From: Chryseobacterium sp. LJ668
Lineage (GTDB): Bacteria > Bacteroidota > Bacteroidia > Flavobacteriales > Weeksellaceae
Length of the DNA stretch: 64,000 nt
NCBI RefSeq assembly: GCF_019613955.1
Contig: NZ_CP080443.1
Location: forward strand, 868,001-932,000
Direction of reading: 5' to 3'
Both the position numbers and the translations under genes were made by a program. The first letter of the stretch is position 1. Each line of letters starts with the position of its first letter. Below the pieces are notes generated by a model. The model was not told where the DNA came from, did no database searches, and was given only the letters and a program-made list of their open reading frames with translations. Positions 37,627 to 46,105 of this stretch are shown here, piece after piece.

Positions 37627-37731
37627 GTTATCTGTCCAAAATAATCTTTTGGTAGAACGTAGCACCTTCTTCACTTGCGCGAAGGGTTGCTAAGGTTTCA
37701 CAGGGTCTATCCCTCAACCTTTCTTGATAAC
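37627..37731 (-). promoter_or_regulatory. SAM-I (S-box) riboswitch upstream of metX
   Basis: Read on the minus strand, the leader contains the S-box core: GTTATCAAGAAAGG, then GAGGGATAGACCCTGTGAAACC and TTAGCAACC, then a stem CTTCGCGCAAGTGAAG, then AAGGTGCTAC and TTCTACC, and finally AAAAGAT and GATAAC, which closes helix P1 with the first GTTATC (37726-37731 with 37627-37632). The order and spacing match the SAM-I aptamer, which binds S-adenosylmethionine and shuts down downstream genes. A TAnnTTTG element lies just upstream. About 62 nt separate the aptamer from the metX start, with a small hairpin (GCCA/TGGC at 37594-37608). Confidence 0.92.
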
Positions 37732-37760
37732 ATTTTCAATATGTAAATGAACGAATGGTG

Positions 37761-37768
37761 CAAATATA
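37761..37768 (-). promoter_or_regulatory. -7 element of the methionine operon
   Basis: Minus strand reads TATATTTG, an exact TAnnTTTG, about 30 nt upstream of the riboswitch P1 helix. Confidence 0.55.
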
Positions 37769-37870
37769 ATACATTTCTGCTAAATAAGTAAATAAAAAAT
37801 ATTTCTTATTAAAAATCCTTTAATGAGAAATATTTTAGAAGTATGTTAAGAATTATTAAGCTTAAAAAAA

Positions 37871-37901
37871 TTGGTTTTTTTTGTCAAAAAATCTACCTTA
37901 G
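37871..37901 (+). promoter_or_regulatory. Possible promoter for the GH63 gene
   Basis: TTG at 37871-37873 and TACCTTAG at 37894-37901 (seven of eight positions of TAnnTTTG) are 20 bp apart, 18 bp before the ATG. Confidence 0.4.
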
Positions 37902-37919
37902 CAATGAAAATGATGCAAT

Positions 37920-40532
37920 ATGAGTGTTGAAAAACAGAGACTAAAAGATAAAAACTGGTTAAACTGGGGACCTTATGTCAGCAACAGACAATGGGGAAAT
38001 GTGCGTGAAGATTACAGTCCCAACGGTGATGCATGGCGGTTTGCGAATCACAATAATGCCGAAAGCTATGCCTACCGATGGGGCGAAGAAGGCATCGCCG
38101 GAATTTCAGACACCAAGCAACTCTTTTGCTTCGCACTTTCATTCTGGAATAAAAATGACGAAAGGGTAAAAGAACGATTTTTCGGATTAAGCAATCCTCA
38201 GGGAAATCATGGAGAGGATATTAAAGAAATTTTCTACTATTTAGATAATACACCGACACACAGCTACATGAAGCTGGTCTATAAATATCCCATCAACAAG
38301 TTTCCTTACGAAGATTTAGTCGCTGAAAACGGAAGACGAACCAAGAAAGAACCGGAGTATGAAATCATCGACACGGGAATCTTTGATAAGGACGAGTATT
38401 TTGATATTTTTATTGAATATTGTAAAGGAAATTTTGATGACATTTTGGTGCGGGTTACGGTTTGTAATCGCAGTAACCAAGATGCACCAGTTGTTGTAAT
38501 ACCAACCGCGTGGTATAGAAACAACTGGAAATGGGGGTATAATGAATACAAAGGTCAGCTGCAAGATTCTCATGACGGATGTATCAACATCAATCACGAT
38601 AGTATTCCTTTGAAGAAATTTTATTCAAAAAACAAAAATGCACAACGCGTTTTTTGTGATAACGAAACCAATAATCCAAAAATTCATGGAACTGCAAATG
38701 TTGAAAATGCATATTATAAAGATGGAATTAATGATTTTGTAGTCCATCAGAAAAACACGATTAATCCGGAAAAAAAAGGTTCCAAAGCATCATTTATTGT
38801 TGAAAATGAGGTAAAAGCCGGGCAGTGTGAAATTTTCGAATTCAGATTGACATCCCATGAGATGGATGATCCTTTTTATGATTTTGAAAATATCTTCAGT
38901 ACAAGAATTTCTGAAGCTGATGAATTTTATGAGGAAATTCAGCAGGATGTTCCGAACGAAGACGAAAGAAACGTACAGCGGCAGGCTTTTGCAGGCCTTC
39001 TCTGGAATAAGCAGTTTTATCACTATAATGTAGGAAAATGGCTGAAAGGCGACCCAAATCATGAAGCCCCAAGAGATTTTGAAAATTATGTGAGGAATAC
39101 CGAATGGGAACATCTTCACAATAAAGATATCATTTCAATGCCCGATAAATGGGAGTATCCTTGGTATGCGACTTGGGATTTGGCATTTCACTGTGTTCCT
39201 TACGCAATTATTGACGGTGATTTTGCTAAAAACCAGCTTCTTCTTTTGACTAAAGAATGGTACATGCATCCTAACGGACAAATGCCCGCTTACGAATGGA
39301 ATTTAAGTGATGTAAATCCACCTGTTCATGCATGGTCTTGTTTCCGAGTATTTAAAATAGATGAAAAAGCAAATGGTAAACCTGACCTTTTATTTTTAGA
39401 AAAAGTTTTCCAGAAACTACTTTTAAATTTTACCTGGTGGGTCAACCGAAAAGATAAAAACGGTAAGAATATTTTTGGCGGTGGATTTTTAGGACTCGAT
39501 AACATCGGAGCTTTCGATCGGAATATGACTCTTAAAGATGGTGAACATCTTGAGCAGGCAGACGGTACAAGCTGGATGGCAATGTATGCCCTGAATATGA
39601 TGCGTATTGCGATGGAGCTGGCTCAATATTACCAGGTTTACGAAGATATGGCCATCAAATTCTTTGAACATTATCTCTACATCGCCGAGGCTATGGAAAA
39701 TATGGGTGAAGACAAAGAAGGTCTCTGGAATGAAGAGGACGGGTTTTTCTATGATGTTCTTCAGCTTGGAGACGGAGAAAGTGTAACCTTAAGACTAAGA
39801 AGTATTGTAGGATTGATTCCGATGTTTGCAGTAGAGATTATTGATCATCATCTTTTGGATAAAATGCCCAATTTCCGTGAAAGGATGGATTGGGTTTTGA
39901 AAAATAAACCTGAACTTGCCAATCTTGTATCTCATTGGGACGAAGAAGGCAGCGGTAGAAAGCATTTGATGAGCATCCTCCGTAAGACAAGACTTAAGAA
40001 AGTTTTGACAAGAATGGTTGACGAAAAAGAATTTTTAAGCACATACGGTATTCGTGCGATGTCAAAAGTGTATGAAGAAAACCCTTTTGTTTTCACCGTT
40101 CATGGCAATAAAAATGTAGTGTATTACACTCCGGCAGAAAGTGACAGCCGAATGTTTGGCGGAAACAGCAATTGGAGAGGTCCGATTTGGTTTCCGATTA
40201 ACTTTTTAATTGTAGAAAGTCTCCAGCGTTTTCATTTTTATTATGGAAACAGCCTGAAAATTGAGTTTCCGACAGGAAGCGGTGAGCAGAAAAATCTGGA
40301 TGAAGTTGCTACCAATATCAGCAACAGACTTTGCTCTATATTTTTGAAAGATGAAAGCGGACAACGTGCTTTCAATGGGGGAAATTATAAATTTAACTAT
40401 GATCCGAATTTCAAAGATTATATTACTTTCTTTGAATATTTTCACGGAGACAACGGCCGCGGTGTAGGTGCATCACACCAGACAGGATGGACGGCTACGG
40501 TTGCAAAACTGATGAAGCCAAGACTGGCTTAA
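37920..40532 (+). CDS. GH63-type glucosidase (MGH1-like)
   Basis: The 870-residue protein has no signal peptide, so it is probably cytoplasmic. It starts SVEKQRLKDKNWLNWGPYVS and contains the (alpha/alpha)6-barrel signatures of the MGH1-like/GH63 group: YPWYATWDLAFHCVPYA (about 411-427), MPAYEWNLSDVNPPVHAW (about 452-469) and, near the end, SDSRMFGGNSNWRGPIWFPIN with a final YFHGDNGRGVGASHQTGWTA. GH63 enzymes cleave alpha-glucosidic links such as those in trehalose-like or glucosyl-glycerate compounds. The substrate here is unknown. It stands alone, with a composite hairpin downstream. A family close to this is often annotated simply as 'glucosidase'. Confidence 0.85.
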   Translation: MSVEKQRLKDKNWLNWGPYVSNRQWGNVREDYSPNGDAWRFANHNNAESYAYRWGEEGIAGISDTKQLFCFALSFWNKNDERVKERFFGLSNPQGNHGEDIKEIFYYLDNTPTHSYMKLVYKYPINKFPYEDLVAENGRRTKKEPEYEIIDTGIFDKDEYFDIFIEYCKGNFDDILVRVTVCNRSNQDAPVVVIPTAWYRNNWKWGYNEYKGQLQDSHDGCININHDSIPLKKFYSKNKNAQRVFCDNETNNPKIHGTANVENAYYKDGINDFVVHQKNTINPEKKGSKASFIVENEVKAGQCEIFEFRLTSHEMDDPFYDFENIFSTRISEADEFYEEIQQDVPNEDERNVQRQAFAGLLWNKQFYHYNVGKWLKGDPNHEAPRDFENYVRNTEWEHLHNKDIISMPDKWEYPWYATWDLAFHCVPYAIIDGDFAKNQLLLLTKEWYMHPNGQMPAYEWNLSDVNPPVHAWSCFRVFKIDEKANGKPDLLFLEKVFQKLLLNFTWWVNRKDKNGKNIFGGGFLGLDNIGAFDRNMTLKDGEHLEQADGTSWMAMYALNMMRIAMELAQYYQVYEDMAIKFFEHYLYIAEAMENMGEDKEGLWNEEDGFFYDVLQLGDGESVTLRLRSIVGLIPMFAVEIIDHHLLDKMPNFRERMDWVLKNKPELANLVSHWDEEGSGRKHLMSILRKTRLKKVLTRMVDEKEFLSTYGIRAMSKVYEENPFVFTVHGNKNVVYYTPAESDSRMFGGNSNWRGPIWFPINFLIVESLQRFHFYYGNSLKIEFPTGSGEQKNLDEVATNISNRLCSIFLKDESGQRAFNGGNYKFNYDPNFKDYITFFEYFHGDNGRGVGASHQTGWTATVAKLMKPRLA

Positions 40533-40538
40533 TTGGTT

Positions 40539-40610
40539 GGAGGGTTTGAGTATTGTAATTTTTGAGTGTCATAGAATAAGTGACAATTTTCTACAGCACT
40601 CAAACCCTCC
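40539..40610. terminator. Composite hairpin, bidirectional terminator
   Basis: GGAGGGTTTGAGT (40539-40551) pairs exactly with ACTCAAACCCTCC (40598-40610), and a second stem TGTCA/TGACA (40567-40571 with 40581-40585) lies inside. It separates the convergent GH63 and OsmC genes. The right arm is followed by T-rich sequence. Confidence 0.7.
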
Positions 40611-40614
40611 CATT

Positions 40615-41040
40615 CTATTTTCCAACTTTTTCTGTGTTTACATAAATTTCAAACCCAATTGCTACAGTAGGTTCTAGTGTTTTTGAAACCGAGCAGTATT
40701 TTTCAAAGGACAGCTCACATGCCTTTAAAGCTTTTTTAGGGTCGATTGTTCCTTCTAAAAAGAATTTAACGAGGATAGATTTAAAAGGTTTGGCATCTTC
40801 TACAGGAACTCTTTCTCCTTCCACTTCAGCTCTGAAACTTGTAATTTCCTGTCTTTGCTTTTTTAAAATTGAAACGACGTCGATTCCGCTGCATCCTGCT
40901 ACTGCCATCAATACGCTTTCCATCGGAGAAACGCCTTTTGCGCCGGGCTGTGAAGTGTTATCTAAAAGAATTGAATTTCCTTGTGAATTGGTACATTCAA
41001 ATAAAAAATCGTCGTTAAGTCTATTGAGAGTTATTTTCAT
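40615..41040 (-). CDS. OsmC family peroxiredoxin-like protein
   Basis: The 141-residue protein matches the OsmC/Ohr fold: the first cysteine in MAVAGCSGIDVVSIL (about 50) and the second in KACELSFEKYCSVSKTL (about 118). In the family these two cysteines reduce organic hydroperoxides. The YhfA-like subtype is suggested by the V-S-P-M-E-S-V-L-M-A-V-A-G-C pattern. It has its own TAnnTTTG element, which overlaps the DUF58 stop codon, so it is probably separate from the large membrane cluster upstream. Confidence 0.88.
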   Translation of the reverse strand: MKITLNRLNDDFLFECTNSQGNSILLDNTSQPGAKGVSPMESVLMAVAGCSGIDVVSILKKQRQEITSFRAEVEGERVPVEDAKPFKSILVKFFLEGTIDPKKALKACELSFEKYCSVSKTLEPTVAIGFEIYVNTEKVGK

Positions 41041-41057
41041 TATTACTTATTTTATTA

Positions 41058-41065
41058 CAAAGTTA
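41058..41065 (-). promoter_or_regulatory. -7 element for the OsmC gene
   Basis: Minus strand reads TAACTTTG, an exact TAnnTTTG, 17 bp before the OsmC start. It overlaps the end of the DUF58 gene. Confidence 0.45.
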
Positions 41066-42385
41066 CAAAATCCCTCTTGCTTTGATCTCCAGATATTTAT
41101 TAATCACCTCCACATTCAGATTTTCCGGAAGCGTATACACAGAATAAATTCCAAATTTTCTTAACTCCTGAATGATGAGTTTTTTCTCAAATTCAAATTT
41201 TTCAGCAATCACTTCGTCATAAATTTCCTGCATACTTTCCGGATTTTTGTGAAGCAAAGTCTGTAATTCTGAATTTTTAAAGAAAACGACAACCAGCAAA
41301 TGGTTTTTGGCAATACCGCGAAGATATTTCATCTGACGGTTTAAGGCGTCCAGTGTTTCGAAATTGGTAAAAAGCAAAATAAGGCTTCTCTGGTTTACAG
41401 AATATTTCACATCCTGATATAACCTGTTGAAATCACTTTCAAAAAAATCTGTTTTGATATTGTACAATGATTCTGAAATTTTTCTCAACTGTCCTGATTT
41501 GTTATCAGCAACAACTTTATTTTCTGCTTTTTTAGAAAAAGTCATCATCCCTGCACGATCACCTTTTTTCAGGATAATATGTGATAAGGCCATAGTTGCA
41601 TTAATCGAATAATCGAGAAGACTCAGTCCTTGGAAAGGCATTTTCATCGTTCTGCCTTTATCAATCAGCATAAAAATCCGCTGTGATTTTTCATCCTGAA
41701 ATTGGTTGACCATGATGCGGTTTGTTTTTGAAGTTGCTTTCCAGTTGATGGTTCTTACGTCATCTCCGGGAACATATTCTTTGATTTGCTCAAACTCCAT
41801 TGTATGACCGAGTTTCCTGATTTTTTTGATTCCGCCGAGCAAAAATTCATTTTGCAAAGCCATCAATTCATACTTTCTTAAATGAATAAACGACGGATAA
41901 GCCGGAAGCATGGCATCTTTCTGAAAAGTAAATCTTTTAGACACAAAACCTATAGGAGATGAAGCAAAAATATTTAAAGCTCCGAAATTGTATTCCCCTC
42001 TTTCTTTCGGCTCCAAAATATATTGAAATAAAGTGTTTTTACCAGATTCAATTTGTTTTTCAATTAAAAAATCTCTCTTCTGAAACTGAAATGGTATTTC
42101 ATCAATTACTTTCGCATTGATTTTGAAACTATACTTATTTTTAATATCAACTTTTACCTGATTTTCGTCGCCATTGGATAGTTTTTCAGGTAAAATTCTT
42201 TGTGCTAACAAGCCATTTTTTTCTCTAAACAAAAGCAGATAATCAACCATCGCGGCAAGGAAAACCAACAATAAAAAAATATGCCCGAAAATCATCAGAA
42301 ACGGAAAGAAAAATGCAAAAACATATAGAATCCCCACTCCTGTGAGCGCGAAAAAAAAGCGATTGTTGATATATAATTTCTTCAT
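41063..42385 (-). CDS. DUF58 domain protein
   Basis: The 440-residue protein has two N-terminal membrane segments (about 8-55) and a cytoplasmic DUF58/vWA-like domain with the core REYVPGDDVRTINWKATS (the form here begins K-E-Y-V-P-G, about residues 202-218) followed by FMLIDKGRTM (about 234-243), which replaces the D-x-S-x-S metal site of true von Willebrand A domains. DUF58 proteins work with MoxR ATPases, here encoded next upstream. The joint role may be cofactor or metal insertion or envelope maturation; it is not settled. It is the last gene of the cluster. Confidence 0.87.
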   Translation of the reverse strand: MKKLYINNRFFFALTGVGILYVFAFFFPFLMIFGHIFLLLVFLAAMVDYLLLFREKNGLLAQRILPEKLSNGDENQVKVDIKNKYSFKINAKVIDEIPFQFQKRDFLIEKQIESGKNTLFQYILEPKERGEYNFGALNIFASSPIGFVSKRFTFQKDAMLPAYPSFIHLRKYELMALQNEFLLGGIKKIRKLGHTMEFEQIKEYVPGDDVRTINWKATSKTNRIMVNQFQDEKSQRIFMLIDKGRTMKMPFQGLSLLDYSINATMALSHIILKKGDRAGMMTFSKKAENKVVADNKSGQLRKISESLYNIKTDFFESDFNRLYQDVKYSVNQRSLILLFTNFETLDALNRQMKYLRGIAKNHLLVVVFFKNSELQTLLHKNPESMQEIYDEVIAEKFEFEKKLIIQELRKFGIYSVYTLPENLNVEVINKYLEIKARGIL

Positions 42386-42450
42386 TGACTATATGCTATA
42401 AATAAAGGGCAGTAAGCTGTAAACGTCAACTTCCAACCAATGACCCATTT

Positions 42451-43482
42451 CTATCTCGGAATTTCAATTCCTTCCAAAATCTGACGGATAATTTCATCGG
42501 CAGTCAATCCCTCCATTTCTCTTTCCGGTGACACGATCACTCGGTGTCTTAAAACTGCATAACTCGCCTCCTTGATATCTTCCGGAGTTACAAAATCTCT
42601 TCCCCTCAATGCCGCAAAAGCTTTTGAAGCCGTCAGCAAAGCTAAACTTGCTCTTGGCGAAGCTCCCAAATACAGAAATTGATTTTCTCTCGTGCTGATA
42701 GTGATTTTACCAATATATTCCATCAGTTGAGATTCGACAATGATCTCTTTTACCAATTTTTGATAATGGCTCAATTGCTGAGCGCTGATTACTGGTTGTA
42801 CCACATCTGTTTTATCTTCCTGCCTGCTTTCGTGCTGGTTTTTGATGATGGCAATTTCCTGTTCAAGATTCGGATAACCTACATTTATTTTAAACAAAAA
42901 ACGATCGAGCTGCGCTTCCGGAAGCCTGTATGTTCCTTCATGCTCAATGGGATTCTGTGTAGCCACGACCAAAAAGGGAGCTTCCATTTCATATTGCGTT
43001 CCATCCATTGTGATTTGCCTTTCTTCCATCACCTCAAACAATGCCGACTGCGTTTTGGCTGGTGACCGATTGATCTCATCAATTAATATAAAATGGGAGA
43101 AAATAGGACCTTTCTTAAACTCAAATTCAGAATTTTTTATACTGAAAATTGATGTCCCCAAAATATCTGAAGGCATTAGATCCGGCGTAAATTGTATTCT
43201 GCTGAAGTCAACATCTATTGTTTTTGCCAATAATTTTGCTGTTATTGTTTTTGCAACTCCTGGAACACCTTCAATCAAAACGTGACCATTCGAAAGTAAA
43301 GCCGCCAAAAGATGCTCGATCATATCATGTTGACCGACAATTACTTTTGCAATTTCGGCTTTTACTTTTTCCAGACTTTTGCGAAGTTCGATCATATCAA
43401 TTCTCGGTTCAAATCCGCTTTCTTTTTTATCTAAATTGATAAAATTCTGAGAGTCTATATTTTGGTTTTCTTGGTTTACCAT
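42451..43482 (-). CDS. MoxR-family AAA+ ATPase
   Basis: The 343-residue chaperone-like ATPase has Walker A GVPGVAKT (72-79), Walker B FILIDEINRS (131-140), the conserved ATQNPIEHEGTYRLPEAQLDRF block (sensor 1 and arginine finger region, starting about 173) and the C-terminal lid with LGASPRASLALL. The first 30 residues form a polar extension. MoxR proteins remodel partners that contain vWA-like domains, such as the DUF58 protein encoded next. A REP-transposase unit lies between this gene and DUF4350, and its start is 19 bp from the first REP copy. Confidence 0.93.
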   Translation of the reverse strand: MVNQENQNIDSQNFINLDKKESGFEPRIDMIELRKSLEKVKAEIAKVIVGQHDMIEHLLAALLSNGHVLIEGVPGVAKTITAKLLAKTIDVDFSRIQFTPDLMPSDILGTSIFSIKNSEFEFKKGPIFSHFILIDEINRSPAKTQSALFEVMEERQITMDGTQYEMEAPFLVVATQNPIEHEGTYRLPEAQLDRFLFKINVGYPNLEQEIAIIKNQHESRQEDKTDVVQPVISAQQLSHYQKLVKEIIVESQLMEYIGKITISTRENQFLYLGASPRASLALLTASKAFAALRGRDFVTPEDIKEASYAVLRHRVIVSPEREMEGLTADEIIRQILEGIEIPR

Positions 43483-43501
43483 AACTATGTTTATTATTTT
43501 T

Positions 43502-43517
43502 GAGCTCCGTAGGAGCG
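43502..43517 (+). repeat. REP copy 1, outer left
   Basis: GAGCTCCGTAGGAGCG, 19 bp upstream of the moxR start. It is followed by AAATGTTTGTA, which is mirrored at the right end of the unit. Confidence 0.85.
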
Positions 43518-43551
43518 AAATGTTTGTAGTTTTAGCTTGAAACGGTTAGTG

Positions 43552-43567
43552 GAGCTCCGTAGGAGCG
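43552..43567 (+). repeat. REP copy 2, inner left
   Basis: Identical 16-mer, 34 bp after copy 1, ending 5 bp before the transposase stop codon. Confidence 0.85.
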
Positions 43568-43572
43568 GCACT

Positions 43573-44040
43573 TTAATCTTCATCAAATTCAAACATATAT
43601 TTTTCTTCGTATTGTATTTCAAATTTATTTAAAAGTTCAATATACTCTTCTTTAAAGCTTTTCCTTTTGTGATGTTCTTCTTGGTTAAGTATATAACTAA
43701 CAACTTTATCAATCTGACTTTTAGAATAAGAAAAAGCGCCGTAACCTTCCTGCCAGTTAAATTTTCCATTGACCCATTTTTGTTCATTAATAAATCTGGA
43801 AGAATTTGCTTTAATGTCACGAACAAAATCTGATATTTTAAGATTCAAACTATTAAATCCCACAAGAAGGTGAATATGGTCAGGATTAGCATAAATTGCT
43901 AATAATTTTTGGTTGCTATTTTTAATAATTCCTGAAATGTATTTGTGCAAATCTTCTCTTTTTGAATTATGAATCAGATTTTGCCTTCCCTTTACAGCGA
44001 AGATCAATTGAATGTAAATCTGAATATATGTATTTGCCAT
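43573..44040 (-). CDS. REP-associated tyrosine transposase (IS200-like, RAYT)
   Basis: The 155-residue protein is a Y1 single-strand DNA transposase of the IS200/TnpA-REP type. The HUH metal motif is PDHIHLLV (His 55 and His 57). The candidate nucleophile is Tyr 116 in VVSYILNQEEHH, with the companion block WQEGYGAFSYSKSQID (96-111). Length and motifs match chromosomal RAYTs, which excise or copy REP hairpins. There is no second gene (no TnpB). Flanking REP copies show it is probably the enzyme acting on this 16-mer. The reading frame is intact. Confidence 0.92.
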   Translation of the reverse strand: MANTYIQIYIQLIFAVKGRQNLIHNSKREDLHKYISGIIKNSNQKLLAIYANPDHIHLLVGFNSLNLKISDFVRDIKANSSRFINEQKWVNGKFNWQEGYGAFSYSKSQIDKVVSYILNQEEHHKRKSFKEEYIELLNKFEIQYEEKYMFEFDED

Positions 44041-44048
44041 TTCTGTAT

Positions 44049-44064
44049 CGCTCCTACGGAGCTC
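44049..44064 (-). repeat. REP copy 3, inner right
   Basis: CGCTCCTACGGAGCTC, the reverse complement of copies 1 and 2, 8 bp before the transposase start codon. Confidence 0.85.
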
Positions 44065-44097
44065 AATTTATAATTATCGTTTTAGTTACAAACATTC

Positions 44098-44113
44098 CGC
44101 TCCTACGGAGCTC
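44098..44113 (-). repeat. REP copy 4, outer right
   Basis: Identical to copy 3. It is preceded by TACAAACATTC, which mirrors the sequence after copy 1, and lies 13 bp downstream of the DUF4350 stop. Confidence 0.85.
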
Positions 44114-44126
44114 CCCTTCTAATCTA

Positions 44127-45284
44127 TCACTTCAATATATCATCCAAAAGTTTATTCATTCTCGCCAGATCTTCCTTCATCACACTTGCATAGGGATCTT
44201 GAGCCTCTTTTATTAAAACAACCGCTTCATTAATCGTTTCAATATTTTTTCCGGTTTTCAACTGAAGTTTTTTTGCGAACTCTTCATCCAAATTTTGCGT
44301 ATCAATCAATAGATCGAGTCTTACTCTGTTTAGAAAATACTGTGCTTTTTTTGCCATCATATCATGAAAATCTCCTTCCTGCAGATAAAGATTCCCTATA
44401 CTTTTTACAAAATCGACGGAAGTGTTCTTTAACGGTTCAAGAATGGGAACGATTCGCTGTTTTCTTTTTGCATTAAAAAAGATAAACAAAATCAACCCAC
44501 CCAACAAAAGCCACCAAGCATATTTCAGAGCCGGGTTTCCTAAAATAAAACGCATAAAAAACCTTGACTCTTTGGTATTCGATTCTACAAACCAAAGCGT
44601 TTCTCTATCATCAAGATAAGAAAAAACATCTTGTGCATATTTTGTATTTCCGGATTTTAGAAGGTAATAATTAGTCAAAAATAGCGGTTCACAGTGAATG
44701 TAGATTTTTCCTTTCCCAAAATTTGCTTTAATGAAATTAGCCTGATCGGTATTTTCTGCCTCCACTGTTTTTCCTAAAGCCTGAACACCTGGTTTTATAT
44801 AGGAAAAGCCTCGTCCGGAAGGAAATTTATCTAATTTAATAAAATCATTATGATATTTTTTATCGGTCAGCTTTAATACGTTATTGTCTTCAAATGAAAT
44901 CTGAGAATCGTAAAAACCAATGCTGTCTGAGATTTCTTTTGGCATTTTACTCATAATCAGCATTGCGTCAGATCCTTTATAAACCTCATCAAGGATCTTC
45001 TTCCAGGATTGTATGTCAATATCACTTTCAATCACTAAGATATTGTGGGCATCTTTTTTATTTTGATTATAATAATCGTAAGCGGTAACATCAATTTTTT
45101 TGAGGTTATTTTTAAATAAATCTTTTACTTCCTGATTAAAAACAAATAATCCGAAAGGTGATTTTTCATTCACATCAAAATTTTTTCGCCAGTCTACAAC
45201 CTCTTTTTTATTAACTTCAAGCAACGCCAAAATCACCATGATAATGATGAAAATTAAAGCATATATTTTGAACGTTTTATTCAT
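44127..45284 (-). CDS. DUF4350 domain protein
   Basis: The 385-residue protein has an N-terminal membrane segment (about 6-22), a periplasmic domain of the DUF4350 kind (about 35-235: FGLFVFNQEVKDLFKNN ... ILVIESDIDIQSWKKIL), a second membrane span (about 260-278, YAWWLLLGGLILFIFFN) and a cytoplasmic helical tail. The domain looks like a degenerate glutamine-amidotransferase fold. It regularly accompanies MoxR and DUF58 in Bacteroidota. The job is unknown. It is 11 bp downstream of the DUF4129 gene, and the REP unit separates it from moxR. Confidence 0.82.
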   Translation of the reverse strand: MNKTFKIYALIFIIIMVILALLEVNKKEVVDWRKNFDVNEKSPFGLFVFNQEVKDLFKNNLKKIDVTAYDYYNQNKKDAHNILVIESDIDIQSWKKILDEVYKGSDAMLIMSKMPKEISDSIGFYDSQISFEDNNVLKLTDKKYHNDFIKLDKFPSGRGFSYIKPGVQALGKTVEAENTDQANFIKANFGKGKIYIHCEPLFLTNYYLLKSGNTKYAQDVFSYLDDRETLWFVESNTKESRFFMRFILGNPALKYAWWLLLGGLILFIFFNAKRKQRIVPILEPLKNTSVDFVKSIGNLYLQEGDFHDMMAKKAQYFLNRVRLDLLIDTQNLDEEFAKKLQLKTGKNIETINEAVVLIKEAQDPYASVMKEDLARMNKLLDDILK

Positions 45285-45295
45285 TTTAAATTTAA

Positions 45296-46105
45296 TTATG
45301 GTTTGAAAGACTGATACTGTTCTTTAAATTTTAAATAACTTTGATCATCAATATTGAACTCACCATACCAAACATAATCGAAAATATAAGAGAGATTTGA
45401 AAATTCTTCTTTTAAAAGTGGAACTTTAAATTCAGCAATATAATCTTTATTGGTTTTTTCAGGGTTCCAGAGAATGAGTTTTTTGTCACTGAGTTTTTTC
45501 AGCACAAATAAAAACTGGTAACGAATCGCCGAACGATAATCTTTTGACCTCTCGAAAGCAACAATGCTTTCAGGAAAATTGATCTCATGAATGTTTTCGT
45601 GAAGCTCTTCGTCAGTGATGACTACTTTTTTATTTCTTTTTCCGAAAAAGAGATTCCCGTTTTTGCCTATTAGAAATTTAACGATAAAATACAGCAGAAA
45701 TCCGACCAATATAATCGCAAACAAACGGATAATGGTTGTTGTAATTTTTGCAGAACTTTCTAAACTTGTTTCGCCAAAAACACTCTGAACAATCTTTAAA
45801 ACTTTCCTCATCAGCTTATCCCAAAATGACTCTCTGGGTTTTGAAGTCGAATAATCAAACTCATTACCTTTATACCTTGATTTGATATTTTCTTTAAAAC
45901 TTTTAGGATAAACTGTATTTTCTGAAACAGGATTTTTAAGCAAAACAGAATCTGCGCGTTGCATATTTTTATAATGCGGAGTACTGAGAGAATCACTGTA
46001 AGATTCTTCATAATAATCATTATATACAACCGTGCTGTCTGCCTCCTGAGCATCTGACAGCACAAAAGAAAATAGAAACAGTATGAAAAGTATTCTTTTA
46101 TTCAT
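45296..46105 (-). CDS. DUF4129 domain protein
   Basis: The 269-residue protein starts with a signal peptide (MNKRILFILFLFSFVLSDAQ), has a polar segment, one membrane span (about 120-145, TTTIIRLFAIILVGFLLYFI) and a C-terminal cytoplasmic DUF4129 domain (about 185-265) with FERSKDYRSAIRYQFLFVLK and YIAEF. DUF4129 is commonly found next to transglutaminase-like, MoxR and DUF58 proteins. Overlaps by 8 bp with the upstream membrane protein gene, so expression is coupled. Confidence 0.8.
   Translation of the reverse strand: MNKRILFILFLFSFVLSDAQEADSTVVYNDYYEESYSDSLSTPHYKNMQRADSVLLKNPVSENTVYPKSFKENIKSRYKGNEFDYSTSKPRESFWDKLMRKVLKIVQSVFGETSLESSAKITTTIIRLFAIILVGFLLYFIVKFLIGKNGNLFFGKRNKKVVITDEELHENIHEINFPESIVAFERSKDYRSAIRYQFLFVLKKLSDKKLILWNPEKTNKDYIAEFKVPLLKEEFSNLSYIFDYVWYGEFNIDDQSYLKFKEQYQSFKP

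Larger units (their letters stand above)
43502..44113. mobile_element. REP-transposase unit (RAYT gene flanked by four REP copies)
   Basis: A compact unit of about 612 bp. On each side of an IS200-like transposase gene lie two copies of the 16-mer GAGCTCCGTAGGAGCG, in opposite orientation on the two sides. The outer ends match over 27 bp as an inverted repeat with a single mismatch (43502-43528 against 44087-44113). Each 16-mer can fold as GCTCC-GTA-GGAGC. This is the layout of REP-associated tyrosine transposases (RAYT) with their own REPs. The unit sits between DUF4350 and moxR in the membrane cluster. Confidence 0.85.

Noticed and set aside
43502..44113. CRISPR array from the repeated 16-mer
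   Set aside because: Only four copies, in inverted pairs around a transposase gene; not direct repeats with regular spacers.
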